DNA of 64,000 bases from Pseudomonas umsongensis (GTDB lineage: Bacteria > Pseudomonadota > Gammaproteobacteria > Pseudomonadales > Pseudomonadaceae): positions 126,501 through 190,500 of the forward strand of contig NZ_NIWU01000003.1 in NCBI RefSeq assembly GCF_002236105.1. The letters are read 5' to 3'. How positions within the stretch are numbered: the first letter of the stretch is position 1; the number at the start of each line of letters is the position of its first letter. The position numbers and the translations under genes are program-made. Of the stretch, positions 51,428 to 60,363 are shown one piece after another. The notes below the pieces were generated by a model. That model was not told the origin of the DNA, made no database searches, and saw nothing but the letters and a program-made list of their open reading frames with translations.

Positions 51428-51667
51428 GGTTATTCCTCGCTGTTTTTTGTGTAGGCAGATGCTGGCCAGGAAGAAACATCGTGTTACATCCGTTCGCGCA
51501 CGGCATAACGGATCAGGCGAAGTTCGTCCCGGATTCATATCGCGGGTTTGTTGTTAGTTCGGGTTTCGCATGGGTTGTGGCCTCGCTACCGACGACCGCT
51601 CACGCGAAGAGGGGCGGCACTATACCGATGACAGTGCCGTCCGTCTGCACGGTTGTGGTGCAAGATC

Positions 51668-51742
51668 AAAAGATCGCAGCCTGCGGCAGCTCCTACAGGG
51701 ACCGCATTCCCCCGTAGGAGCTGCCGAAGGCTGCGATCTTTT
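51668..51742. repeat. Long palindromic repeat (GATCGCAGC...CTCCTAC family)
   Basis: AAAAGATCGCAGCCTGCGGC continuing AGCTCCTAC on the left, and GTAGGAGCTGCCGAAGGCTG continuing CGATCTTTT on the right, form an inverted repeat of about 29 bp arms with a 17-base spacer. It is the same family as 57244-57311 and 38737-38782. Confidence 0.88.
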
Positions 51743-51750
51743 CGCTTGTA

Positions 51751-51784
51751 AAAAAAAGGGCTTGGAGAGAAATCTCCAAGCCCT
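51751..51784 (-). terminator. Intrinsic terminator of aspA
   Basis: On the minus strand AGGGCTTGGAGA / TCTCCAAGCCCT with a four-base loop is followed by eight T residues, 56 bases after the aspartase stop. Confidence 0.93.
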
Positions 51785-51839
51785 CAAAAGGTGAGAGGTG
51801 TCTAGTCCCTCGACCTGGTGAGCGGTGCTACAGCGTTGG

Positions 51840-53264
51840 TTAAGCCTTCAGAGGCACCAGACGCGGGGCAATCATGTTTTCCGGGCGCAGGATGTCGGCG
51901 AGCATGGCGTCGTCGAGCAGACCTTCTTCGCGCACCAGTTCCAATACGCCGCGGCCGCTTTCGAGGGCGATGCGGGCGATACGGGTGGCGTTTTCATAGC
52001 CGATGTACGGGTTCAGCGCGGTCACCAGGCCGATCGAGTGCTCGACCAGTTCACGGCAACGTTCTTCGTTGGCGGTGATGCCGGTGATGCAGTGCTCGCG
52101 CAGCATGTCCATGGCGCGTTGCAACAGGCGGATCGAGTCGAAGATCTTGAAGGCGATCAGCGGCTCCATCACGTTCAGTTGCAGCTGGCCGCCTTCGGCC
52201 GCGATGGTCAGGGCCAAGTCGTTGCCGATGATCTGGAACGCTACCTGATTCACGGCTTCCGGGATTACCGGGTTGACCTTGCCTGGCATGATCGAGCTGC
52301 CTGGCTGACGCGCCGGCAGGTTGATTTCGTTGATGCCGGTTCGTGGGCCGCTGGACAGCAGGCGCAGGTCGTTGCAGATCTTCGACAGCTTGACCGCGGT
52401 GCGCTTGAGCATGCCGGAGAACAGCACGAAGGCGCCCATGTCAGAGGTGGCTTCGATCAGGTCGGCTGCCGGTACAAGCGGGTGACCGCTGATGGTGGCC
52501 AGGCGCTGAACGGCCAGGTGCTGGTAACGCGGGTCGGCGTTGATGCCGGTGCCGATTGCGGTACCGCCCAGGTTCACTTCGGTCAGCAACTCGGGTGCCA
52601 AGGTCTTCAGGCGTGCCAGGTCTTCGCCCAAGGTCGTGGCGAACGCACGGAATTCCTGGCCAAGGGTCATCGGCACAGCGTCTTGCAGCTGGGTACGGCC
52701 CATCTTCAGGACGTGGCTGAATTCTTCACCTTTGGCGGCGAACGACTGGATCAGGCTGTCGAGGCTGGCCAGCAGCGCGTCATGACCCAGCAGCAGACCC
52801 AGGCGGATCGCGGTCGGGTAGGCGTCGTTGGTCGACTGCGCCATGTTCACGTCGTTGTTCGGGTGCAGGTACTGGTATTCGCCCTTCTGGTGACCCATGG
52901 CCTCCAGCGCGATGTTGGCGATGACTTCGTTGGCATTCATGTTGGTAGAAGTGCCAGCGCCGCCTTGAATCATGTCCACCACGAATTCTTCGTGGAAATC
53001 GCCGCGGATCAGTCGTGCACAGGCTTCGCTGATGGCCGCGTGCTTGGCTTCACTCAAGTGACCCAGCTCGCGGTTGGCGTCAGCGGCGGCTTGCTTGACC
53101 ATGGCCAGGCCGACTACCAGCTTCGGGTAATGCGAGATCGGAACGCCGGAGAGGCGGAAGTTGTTCACCGCTCGCAGGGTCTGGATGCCGTAATACGCTT
53201 GAGCCGGTACTTCGAGTACGCCAAGCAGGTCTTTTTCTGTGCGGAATGATGCAGCGGAGGACAT
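51840..53264 (-). CDS. aspA: Aspartate ammonia-lyase
   Basis: This 474-residue enzyme converts aspartate to fumarate and ammonia. It has the fumarase/aspartase signature GSSIMPGKVNPVIPE with the catalytic Ser, plus GGAGTSTNMNANEVIANIAL and HPNNDVNMAQSTNDAYPTA. MSSAASFRTEKDLLG is taken as the start; longer in-frame starts exist upstream (53276, 53312) and no ribosome-binding site is decisive. It is divergent from a LysR regulator. Confidence 0.96.
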   Translation of the reverse strand: MSSAASFRTEKDLLGVLEVPAQAYYGIQTLRAVNNFRLSGVPISHYPKLVVGLAMVKQAAADANRELGHLSEAKHAAISEACARLIRGDFHEEFVVDMIQGGAGTSTNMNANEVIANIALEAMGHQKGEYQYLHPNNDVNMAQSTNDAYPTAIRLGLLLGHDALLASLDSLIQSFAAKGEEFSHVLKMGRTQLQDAVPMTLGQEFRAFATTLGEDLARLKTLAPELLTEVNLGGTAIGTGINADPRYQHLAVQRLATISGHPLVPAADLIEATSDMGAFVLFSGMLKRTAVKLSKICNDLRLLSSGPRTGINEINLPARQPGSSIMPGKVNPVIPEAVNQVAFQIIGNDLALTIAAEGGQLQLNVMEPLIAFKIFDSIRLLQRAMDMLREHCITGITANEERCRELVEHSIGLVTALNPYIGYENATRIARIALESGRGVLELVREEGLLDDAMLADILRPENMIAPRLVPLKA

Positions 53265-53444
53265 GATAGAAATCATCTCAATATGGACCCGGGCTGTGCC
53301 GGAACACTGCAAATGCTAGGCTTGTGGAGAATTTTGGGCCAATGCTGTTAAACACTGGCCTATGCACATTCGGCATAATGCCCATGTGACGCCATGTTGA
53401 CGGCGAGCGTGTGACCTAATTTGGTGCGTGTCCGGGAGGATGTG

Positions 53445-54359
53445 ATGAATCTGGAAAGTAAATGGCTGGAGGACTTCAGTGCCCTGGCCGCCACCCGCAG
53501 CTTCTCCCAGGCAGCGGAACGCCGCTTTGTGACTCAACCGGCCTTTAGCCGCCGAATCCGCAGCCTCGAAGCCGCGCTGGGATTGACCCTGGTCAACCGC
53601 TCCCGCACGCCGGTCGAGCTGACGGCGGCAGGCCAGTTGTTCCTGGTTACCGCGCGTACCGTGGTCGAGCAGCTCGGTGAGGTGCTGCGCCACCTGCATC
53701 ATCTGGAAGGCGGGCAGGGCGAAGTGATGCAAGTCGCGGCGGCACACTCACTGGCTCTTGGGTTTTTCCCTCGCTGGATCGCGCAACTGCGCAATGAAGG
53801 CTTGAACATCGCCACACGGTTGGTCGCCACCAACGTTGGCGACGCCGTGCATGCGTTGCGCGAGGGCGGTTGTGACTTGATGCTGGCGTTCTATGACCCG
53901 GACGCGGCCATGCAGATGGACCCTGAGATTTTTCCTTCCTTGCACCTTGGGCACACCGAAATGCTCCCGGTGTGCGCGGCAGACGAGCAGGGCAAGCCCC
54001 TGTTCGACCTGGAGGGCGAGGCAAGCGTGCCATTGCTGGCCTACAGCGCCGGAGCGTTTCTTGGGCGTTCGGTCAATGGGCTGTTGCGCCAGCGCGCGCT
54101 GCGCTTTACTACTGTTTATGAAACCGCCATGGCCGATAGCCTGAAAAGCATGGCCCTGGAAGGGCTGGGGATTGCCTGGGTGCCGCAACTGAGTGTGCGC
54201 GCCGAACTGGCACGCGGTGAGTTGGTGGTCTGTGGCGGTCCGCAATGGCATGTGCCGCTTGAGATCCGCCTGTATCGCTGTGCGCTGGTGCGCAAGGCGA
54301 ATGTGCGGTTGTTGTGGCGCAAGCTGGAGGGCGGGGCAGCGCAGGGCACCGCCGGTTAA
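53445..54359 (+). CDS. LysR-family regulator, HypT (YjiE)-like
   Basis: This 304-residue regulator starts at ATG after GGGAGG. The HTH (NLESKWLEDFSALAATRSFS, RRFVTQPAFSRRIRSLEAAL) and C-terminal domain (AAAHSLALGFFPRW; LPVCAADEQGKPLFDLEG; GLGIAWVPQLSVRAELARG) resemble E. coli HypT, a hypochlorite-responsive regulator. It is divergent from aspA, 180 bases away, so it may instead control aspartase. Which role holds is not decided by the sequence. Confidence 0.85.
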   Translation: MNLESKWLEDFSALAATRSFSQAAERRFVTQPAFSRRIRSLEAALGLTLVNRSRTPVELTAAGQLFLVTARTVVEQLGEVLRHLHHLEGGQGEVMQVAAAHSLALGFFPRWIAQLRNEGLNIATRLVATNVGDAVHALREGGCDLMLAFYDPDAAMQMDPEIFPSLHLGHTEMLPVCAADEQGKPLFDLEGEASVPLLAYSAGAFLGRSVNGLLRQRALRFTTVYETAMADSLKSMALEGLGIAWVPQLSVRAELARGELVVCGGPQWHVPLEIRLYRCALVRKANVRLLWRKLEGGAAQGTAG

Positions 54360-54368
54360 CGATGCCTT

Positions 54369-54436
54369 TGTAGGAGCACAGCTTGCTGGCGATGGCGTCT
54401 TCGAAATCGCCATCGCCAGCAAGCTGTGCTCCTACA
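54369..54436. repeat. Palindromic repeat, TGTAGGAGCACAGC family
   Basis: A perfect inverted repeat with 29-base arms starts TGTAGGAGCACAGCTTGCTG (54369) and ends with the complement at 54436; the loop is ten bases. It follows the LysR gene directly and may also act as a terminator. Confidence 0.9.
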
Positions 54437-54547
54437 GGGGGCGGGGCGATGGCGAGTATTTCTACTGACCTTAGAGTCAATAAATCCGGTGCTTTGCGGT
54501 GGGTGACAGATGGTCGCAATGGGGGCTGTTTATCTGCTTCATTGAGG

Positions 54548-54630
54548 TATACTGCGCGGCCTTCGGCCGGTTCGCCTGGCCATAATTCGTACAATCAAGC
54601 CACGCATTCTGCGTGGCTTGTTGTTTTTTG
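54548..54630 (+). promoter_or_regulatory. purEK leader with promoter -10 and terminator-like hairpin
   Basis: TATACT (54548-54553) is a good -10 box with a weak -35. Downstream are a small hairpin (GGCCTTCGGCC) and a perfect 10-bp stem CAAGCCACGC / GCGTGGCTTG (54596-54605, 54611-54620) followed by TTGTTTTTTG. The structure looks like an intrinsic terminator but lies 38 bases before purE, so it may attenuate purEK or end a short RNA of about 70 bases. Confidence 0.6.
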
Positions 54631-54667
54631 ATGCGCCTGCGGGCGCCCAGAGAGAAGAGGCAGGACG

Positions 54668-55159
54668 ATGAGTGCATTGGTTGGCGTGATCATGGGCTCC
54701 AAGTCCGATTGGTCCACCCTTAGCCACACCGCCGATATGCTGGAAAAGCTCGGCATCCCTTACGAGGTGAAAGTGGTCTCTGCCCACCGCACCCCGGACC
54801 TGCTGTTCCAGTACGCTGAAGAAGCCGAGGCGCGTGGCATCGAGGTGATCATCGCCGGTGCCGGTGGCGCAGCCCACTTGCCTGGCATGTGTGCAGCCAA
54901 GACCCATCTGCCGGTGCTGGGCGTGCCGGTGCAGTCGGCGATGCTCTCGGGCGTCGATTCGCTGCTCTCCATCGTGCAGATGCCAGCAGGCATTCCGGTC
55001 GCCACCCTGGCCATCGGCAAGGCCGGTGCGATCAACGCCGCCCTGCTTTCGGCGAGTATCCTGGGCGCCAAGCACCCGCAGTTCCACGCGGTGCTGAAAA
55101 CCTTCCGTGCTGAACAGACAGACAGCGTCCTGGAAAATCCAGACCCACGCATCGCCTGA
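54668..55159 (+). CDS. purE: N5-carboxyaminoimidazole ribonucleotide mutase
   Basis: This 163-residue enzyme rearranges N5-CAIR to CAIR in purine synthesis. It has VIMGSKSDWSTL, VVSAHRTPDLLFQYAEEA, IIAGAGGAAHLPGM and GVPVQSAMLSGVDSLLSIVQ, all PurE class I signatures. It is followed after 11 bases by purK, which makes its substrate. Confidence 0.97.
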   Translation: MSALVGVIMGSKSDWSTLSHTADMLEKLGIPYEVKVVSAHRTPDLLFQYAEEAEARGIEVIIAGAGGAAHLPGMCAAKTHLPVLGVPVQSAMLSGVDSLLSIVQMPAGIPVATLAIGKAGAINAALLSASILGAKHPQFHAVLKTFRAEQTDSVLENPDPRIA

Positions 55160-55170
55160 GGTTGTTGACG

Positions 55171-56253
55171 ATGAAGATCGGTGTAATCGGTGGCGGCCAA
55201 TTGGGTCGCATGTTGGCGCTGGCGGGAACTCCGCTGGGTATGAACTTCGCTTTCCTCGACCCGGCGCCGGACGCGTGTGCTGCCGCGTTGGGCGAGCACC
55301 TGCGCGCCGATTATGGCGATCAGGATCACCTGCGTCAGCTGGCCGATGAAGTCGATCTGGTGACTTTTGAGTTCGAGAGCGTCCCGGCGGAAACCGTGGC
55401 GTTCCTGTCGCAGTTCGTGCCGGTTTACCCGAGTGCCGAAGCCCTGCGCATCGCTCGTGATCGCTGGTTCGAAAAGAGCATGTTCAAGGACCTGGGCATT
55501 CCAACCCCGGCGTTCGCCGACATTCAGTCGCAAGCCGATCTGGACGCCGCCGTGGCTTCCATCGGTCTGCCAGCCGTGCTGAAAACCCGCACCCTGGGTT
55601 ACGACGGCAAGGGCCAGAAAGTCCTGCGTACAGCTGAAGATGTGGTTGGCACTTTCGCCGAGCTGGGCAGCGTGGCTTGCCTGCTGGAAGGTTTCGTACC
55701 CTTCACCGGCGAAGTCTCGCTGATCGCCGTGCGCGCCCGCGATGGCGAAACCAGGTTCTATCCGCTGGTACATAACACCCACGACAGTGGCATCCTCAAG
55801 CTGTCCGTGGCCAGCACCGATCACCCGTTGCAAGCCTTGGCCGAAGATTATTCCAGCCGTGTGCTCAAGCAGCTGAATTATGTTGGCGTGATGGCGTTCG
55901 AGTTCTTTGAAGTCGACGGGGGCCTGAAGGCCAACGAAATTGCCCCGCGCGTACACAATTCCGGGCACTGGACCACCGAAGGTGCCGAGTGCAGCCAGTT
56001 CGAAAACCACCTGCGGGCGGTCGCCGGCCTGCCGCTGGGTTCGACCGCCAAGGTCGGCGAAAGCGCAATGCTGAACTTCATCGGTAAAGTGCCGGAGACC
56101 GACAAAGTCCTGGCCATCGCCGATTGCCACCTGCATCACTACGGCAAGGCATTCAAGGTCGGCCGCAAGGTGGGTCACGCCAATCTGCGCTGTGCAGACC
56201 GCGAAACGCTGGCCGCACAGATCCTCAAGGTCGAAGCGCTCATCGCCGAGTAA
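55171..56253 (+). CDS. purK: N5-carboxyaminoimidazole ribonucleotide synthase
   Basis: This 360-residue ATP-grasp enzyme makes N5-CAIR from AIR, bicarbonate and ATP. It starts MKIGVIGGGQLGRMLALAG and has LKTRTLGYDGKGQKVLR and ANEIAPRVHNSGHWT. GAGG precedes the start. It forms an operon with purE. Confidence 0.97.
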   Translation: MKIGVIGGGQLGRMLALAGTPLGMNFAFLDPAPDACAAALGEHLRADYGDQDHLRQLADEVDLVTFEFESVPAETVAFLSQFVPVYPSAEALRIARDRWFEKSMFKDLGIPTPAFADIQSQADLDAAVASIGLPAVLKTRTLGYDGKGQKVLRTAEDVVGTFAELGSVACLLEGFVPFTGEVSLIAVRARDGETRFYPLVHNTHDSGILKLSVASTDHPLQALAEDYSSRVLKQLNYVGVMAFEFFEVDGGLKANEIAPRVHNSGHWTTEGAECSQFENHLRAVAGLPLGSTAKVGESAMLNFIGKVPETDKVLAIADCHLHHYGKAFKVGRKVGHANLRCADRETLAAQILKVEALIAE

Positions 56254-56365
56254 AACAGTTTCATGTGGCAGCGGCGGAACCATTCAGGGACCGCCGTTCT
56301 CTCATGGCAGGATGCCAAAGTCTGACTAGGCTTTGGACACTGCCATTTAATCAGAGGGAAATGCC

Positions 56366-56611
56366 ATGGGAATCATCGGAACCATCTTTATCGGCTTGAT
56401 CGTCGGCCTGCTGGCACGCTTCCTTAAACCGGGCGATGACAGCATGGGCTGGATCATGACCATCCTGCTTGGTATCGGCGGTTCGCTGGCAGCCACCTAC
56501 GGCGGCCAGGCTCTGGGTCTCTATCAAGCGGGTGAAGGCGCAGGCTTCATCGGCGCACTGGTGGGCGCCGTCATCTTGCTGGTGATCTACGGCTTGATCA
56601 AAAAGAACTGA
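56366..56611 (+). CDS. GlsB/YeaQ/YmgE-family small membrane protein
   Basis: This 81-residue protein has three hydrophobic segments with Gly-rich character (GIIGTIFIGLIVGLLARFLK; GWIMTILLGIGGSLAATYGG; GALVGAVILLVIYGLIKK) and the family pattern around PGDD. It is an inner-membrane protein often linked to stress; the old transglycosylase-associated name has little support. Confidence 0.92.
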   Translation: MGIIGTIFIGLIVGLLARFLKPGDDSMGWIMTILLGIGGSLAATYGGQALGLYQAGEGAGFIGALVGAVILLVIYGLIKKN

Positions 56612-56694
56612 CTCAAGCGACAAAGTCCTCTCGGCTGCGCAGCCCGGGAGGACTAGAATGCCCGGCGATCTCCTTAACCCTACCGGGCATTTTC

Positions 56695-57231
56695 ATGCGA
56701 CGTCTTCTGCTGACTCTTGTTTTACTGAGTACGGGCCTTGCCCATGCCGGCGAGCTGCCGGAAACCGACTGGCTCGAACTGATGCCCAAGTCGGACCAGA
56801 AAGCCCTCGAGGCCATGCCTGAAATCGACCACGACTCTCCGGAAGCCAATGGCACCTTCACTGAAAAAGGTGGCATGAAGCAGAGCAAGGGCTTGCCCGC
56901 GGTGATGTATTCGACCAAGACCGTAGCGTCCATGAACGACAAGGACATCCGTATCGGTGGCTATCCGGTACCGCTGGAGTCCGACGCCAAGGGCCGCAGC
57001 ACCTTGTTTTTCCTTGTGCCATACCCGGGGGCCTGCATCCACGTACCGCCGCCGCCACCCAATCAATTGGTGCTGGTGCGTTATCCCAAGGGTTTGAAGC
57101 TGGAGGATATCTACACGCCGCTGTGGGTGACCGGCACGCTGAAGATCGAGAAGGTCAGCAATGACCTGGCGGATGCGGCGTATGCGCTGGACGCGGCGAA
57201 GGTGAGGGTGGTGCAGGAATCGGACCTGTGA
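56695..57231 (+). CDS. DUF3299 exported protein
   Basis: This 178-residue protein has a signal peptide (MRRLLLTLVLLSTGLAHA) and the DUF3299 pattern: DWLELMPKSD, IRIGGYPVPLE, FFLVPYPGACIHVPPPPPNQ and YTPLWVTGTL. It is periplasmic and of unknown function. A stem ATGCCCGG / CCGGGCAT (56658-56665, 56683-56690) ends only four bases before the ATG and leaves little room for a ribosome-binding site. Confidence 0.9.
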   Translation: MRRLLLTLVLLSTGLAHAGELPETDWLELMPKSDQKALEAMPEIDHDSPEANGTFTEKGGMKQSKGLPAVMYSTKTVASMNDKDIRIGGYPVPLESDAKGRSTLFFLVPYPGACIHVPPPPPNQLVLVRYPKGLKLEDIYTPLWVTGTLKIEKVSNDLADAAYALDAAKVRVVQESDL

Positions 57232-57243
57232 TCGAGTGAAGCA

Positions 57244-57311
57244 AAAAGATCGCAGCCTGCGGCAGCTCCTACAGGGATCTGTGTAGGAGCTGCCGCAGGC
57301 TGCGATCTTTT
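57244..57311. repeat. Perfect long palindrome (GATCGCAGC...CTCCTACA family)
   Basis: Left arm AAAAGATCGCAGCCTGCGGC continuing AGCTCCTACA and its exact complement form 30-bp arms with an eight-base loop, between the convergent DUF3299 and mutarotase genes. This is the best preserved copy in the window. Confidence 0.92.
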
Positions 57312-57315
57312 GATC

Positions 57316-58215
57316 TTAAAGCACTTTGCTGCCAATACTCACGCCGAGTGTATGACTGGCCCCCGGAGCCAAAGCCACCACATCACCCATCACATTTGCC
57401 GTTTCAATGCACAGCATGCGTTGCCAGCCATCGTCGGCCATGTCGCTGAAAGCCGCGGCGCGTTCGGTCCATGGGTTCCAGATTACAGCCGAACGTGAAC
57501 CGGAACTGGTGAGCTCGATACGCCGCTCCCAGGACGGGTCGACAATGCTGAGCTGGGTCGGCGTATCGAGGTAAATGCGATCGGTTTCGCCGGTAAAGTG
57601 CAAGTCACCGGACTGGGTCACGGTTTTCCAGTCGTCCAGCGTCTCGATATAGCTCAGCCCGTCCAGCCCTTCGACATGCACATTTCGCACATCACTGACG
57701 GCGAAATAGCTGTGCAGCGCCTGGCTGATCGTGACGGTGTCGGTGCCCTGGTTGTGACTGGTCAGGCTGATATGCAGTTGCTCATCCAGACGAATGCTCA
57801 ACTTCAGGTCGACCTTGTGCGGCCAGCCAGGCAAGCCGCCTTCGGGGCAAGGCAAGAGGAACTCGATCTTCAGGCTTTCGCCCTCGGCCTCGATGCCGCC
57901 CAATTCCCAGTCGATCGCCCGTACCAGCCCGTGAGGGGCGGCGGGTTCGCTGCTGATGCGCATTGCCTGGACACTCTGCGGGTTGCGCGCCAGGTTGCCG
58001 AACCACGGCCAGCACACTGGCACACCGGCGCGGATGCTTTTGCCCGCCTTGAACACGGCCTCGTCGTTGAGCCAGATCAGCGGTGGCTGGCCGGCCACTT
58101 GATAGCTGAGGATGTGCGCGCCTTGCTGGGCCACCAGCAATTCGGCCTGGCCGTGGCGGATGCGCCAGCAGTTCAGTTCATCCAGTTTGACGGCTTCAAC
58201 GTTGGGCGTGCTCAT
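57316..58215 (-). CDS. D-hexose-6-phosphate mutarotase (YeaD-like)
   Basis: This 299-residue aldose-1-epimerase-family protein interconverts the anomers of glucose-6-phosphate. It starts MSTPNVEAVKLDELNCW and has GQPPLIWLNDEAVFKAGKSI, RAGVPVCWPWFG, LHSYFAVSDVRNVHVEGLDG and the C-terminal VIWNPWTERA. An in-frame start 11 codons upstream is less likely. Confidence 0.92.
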   Translation of the reverse strand: MSTPNVEAVKLDELNCWRIRHGQAELLVAQQGAHILSYQVAGQPPLIWLNDEAVFKAGKSIRAGVPVCWPWFGNLARNPQSVQAMRISSEPAAPHGLVRAIDWELGGIEAEGESLKIEFLLPCPEGGLPGWPHKVDLKLSIRLDEQLHISLTSHNQGTDTVTISQALHSYFAVSDVRNVHVEGLDGLSYIETLDDWKTVTQSGDLHFTGETDRIYLDTPTQLSIVDPSWERRIELTSSGSRSAVIWNPWTERAAAFSDMADDGWQRMLCIETANVMGDVVALAPGASHTLGVSIGSKVL

Positions 58216-58288
58216 GGGACAGCTCTCGATCAGTAACAATGACTGCAATGGACCGCAAAACGCTTATCGGGTTTAACGCAGCCCGTTT

Positions 58289-58693
58289 TTAACGTGCCCG
58301 GGGCGGAACCGAACGAGTACGGCCGCTGCCATCGATGGCGACGAACACAAACACCGCTTCGGTAACTTTGCGCCATTCGCTGGACAGTGGATCGTCGCTC
58401 CAGACCTCGACCATCATCTGGATCGAGCTGCGGCCGATTTCCAGTGCCTGGGTATAGAAGGAGAGCTGGGCGCCCACTGCGACCGGAACCAGGAATGCCA
58501 TGCGGTCGATCGCGACAGTGGCCACGCGACCGCCAGCCACCTTGCTGGCCATCGCAGTACCGGCCAAGTCCATCTGCGCCACCAGCCAGCCGCCGAAAAT
58601 ATCGCCAAAGCCGTTGGTTTCGCGAGGAAGCGCGGTAATTTGCAGGGCCAGGTCGCCTTGCGGGATCGGATCTTCTTGTTCGAGCTCTATCAT
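58289..58693 (-). CDS. Acyl-CoA thioesterase (hotdog fold)
   Basis: This 134-residue protein starts at MIELEQEDPIPQGDLALQ and has the YciA-type signature TNGFGDIFGGWLVAQMDLAG, with AIDRMAFLVPVAVGAQLSFY. A longer frame upstream (to 58789) is not conserved-looking. It is a second, distinct thioesterase relative to that at 38786. Confidence 0.9.
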   Translation of the reverse strand: MIELEQEDPIPQGDLALQITALPRETNGFGDIFGGWLVAQMDLAGTAMASKVAGGRVATVAIDRMAFLVPVAVGAQLSFYTQALEIGRSSIQMMVEVWSDDPLSSEWRKVTEAVFVFVAIDGSGRTRSVPPRAR

Positions 58694-59055
58694 GCGGGGG
58701 GTGCCTCTGACCCGTGACTCTTCGTTGTGTAGCGGATAAATAGCCGTCCTGGAAAAACGATTCATCCCCGAACTCACTGCGTTCGTCACGTTTTTCGTAA
58801 GGCGCCTAAAGGGAAACTCTGCGAAATCGCCTATGAACCTGACAGGCGTTTTCGCACAGCAACCCCTTACAAGCTATTACACAATTGCGAGTATATCGGT
58901 CGATAGACTCCGATACGACCGTCCGGTTCTCATTTTGCCCATCAAATACGCGCCTCTATGTGCTTTTTCGAACAATTTGCTATCGTGCCGGTCCTGCCCG
59001 AGCCCTTGCCAGCGTTGTTGGGGCGGCAGACCTGACTATAAGAGAAGCCCTTGCC
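58694..59055. promoter_or_regulatory. Divergent intergenic region
   Basis: These 362 bases separate the divergent thioesterase and MHS-transporter genes. An inverted repeat GGTCG-ATA...ATA-CGACC (about 58898-58920) could be an operator. No gene or terminator is convincing. Confidence 0.3.
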
Positions 59056-60354
59056 ATGACCACAGCGCCCTCGAGTATCGCGCAGCCTTCCCCATCCGCA
59101 CGTCCGCTGACCCGCAACGACTACAAGACGCTATCGCTGTCGGCCCTGGGTGGCGCGCTGGAGTTCTACGATTTCATCATCTTCGTGTTCTTCGCCACGG
59201 TGGTGGGCAAGCTGTTCTTCCCGGCGGACATGCCCGAGTGGCTGCGCTTGATGCAGACTTTTGGCATCTTCGCCGCCGGCTACCTGGCGCGGCCACTGGG
59301 CGGCATCGTGATGGCGCACTTTGGCGACCTGTTGGGGCGCAAGAAGATGTTCACCCTGAGCATCTTCATGATGGCGGTGCCAACCCTGATCATGGGCCTG
59401 TTGCCGACCTATGCACAGATCGGCATGTGGGCGCCGATCCTGTTGCTGCTGATGCGGGTGATCCAGGGCGCGGCAATTGGCGGTGAGGTGCCGGGTGCCT
59501 GGGTCTTCGTTTCTGAACACGTACCGCAACGGCATGTCGGCTATGCCTGCGGCACCCTGACCAGCGGCCTGACGGCGGGTATCCTGCTGGGTTCCCTGGT
59601 TGCCACGGCGATCAACAGCATTTACACGCCAGTTGAAGTGGCGGATTACGCCTGGCGGATCCCGTTCCTGCTCGGTGGCGTGTTCGGTCTGTTCTCCGTG
59701 TACCTGCGCCGTTGGCTGCACGAAACTCCGGTGTTCGCCGAGCTGCAGCAGCGCAAGGCTCTGGCCGAGGAGGTGCCGTTGCGCGCGGTGCTGCGTGACC
59801 ATCGCGGTGCAATTGCCATTTCGATGCTGCTGACCTGGCTGTTGTCCGCCGCCATCGTGGTGTTGATCCTGATGACCCCGACCGTGCTGCAGACGGTCTA
59901 CCACTTCGCGCCAACCACCGCGTTGCAGTCCAACAGTGTGGCAATCGTGTTCCTGAGCATTGGCTGCATCATTGCCGGTGCGTTAGCGGATCGCTTTGGT
60001 GCGGGGCGCGTGTTCGTTGTCGGATGCATGGCGTTGCTGGCCAGTTCCTGGACGTTCTATCACAGCCTGGCCGACCATCCCGACTGGTTGTTCCCGCTGT
60101 ATGCCCTGACCGGTCTGCTGGTGGGCACCATCGGCGCGGTCCCGTACGTGATGGTCAAGGCGTTCCCGCCAGTGGTGCGTTTCAGCGGCCTGTCGTTCTC
60201 GTACAACGTGGCCTACGCGATTTTCGGTGGTTTGACGCCGATGGTCGTCAGCCTGCTGCTCAAGGAAAGCCCGATGGGACCGGCGTATTACGTGGCGGTG
60301 CTGTGCGGGGTCGGGATATTGGTGGGGGCGTATCTCTGGAAGAAAGGGCGCTAA
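59056..60354 (+). CDS. MFS transporter, metabolite:H+ symporter (MHS) type
   Basis: This 432-residue protein has about twelve membrane spans with the MHS signature GGALEFYDFIIFVFFATVVG, FGDLLGRKKMFTLSIFMMAV and RVIQGAAIGGEVPGAWVFVS. MTTAPSSIAQ is taken as the start, as the frame upstream is not transporter-like. Relatives carry dicarboxylates, osmolytes or aromatic acids; the substrate here is unknown. Confidence 0.9.
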   Translation: MTTAPSSIAQPSPSARPLTRNDYKTLSLSALGGALEFYDFIIFVFFATVVGKLFFPADMPEWLRLMQTFGIFAAGYLARPLGGIVMAHFGDLLGRKKMFTLSIFMMAVPTLIMGLLPTYAQIGMWAPILLLLMRVIQGAAIGGEVPGAWVFVSEHVPQRHVGYACGTLTSGLTAGILLGSLVATAINSIYTPVEVADYAWRIPFLLGGVFGLFSVYLRRWLHETPVFAELQQRKALAEEVPLRAVLRDHRGAIAISMLLTWLLSAAIVVLILMTPTVLQTVYHFAPTTALQSNSVAIVFLSIGCIIAGALADRFGAGRVFVVGCMALLASSWTFYHSLADHPDWLFPLYALTGLLVGTIGAVPYVMVKAFPPVVRFSGLSFSYNVAYAIFGGLTPMVVSLLLKESPMGPAYYVAVLCGVGILVGAYLWKKGR

Positions 60355-60363
60355 TTCACCGCC

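Noticed and set aside
51825..53249. A 474-codon open frame antisense to aspA
   Set aside because: It mirrors the aspartase gene, which carries its catalytic signature on the minus strand.
54760..56283. A 507-codon open frame antisense to purE/purK
   Set aside because: It spans two genes with full PurE and PurK signatures on the other strand; no homology is visible.
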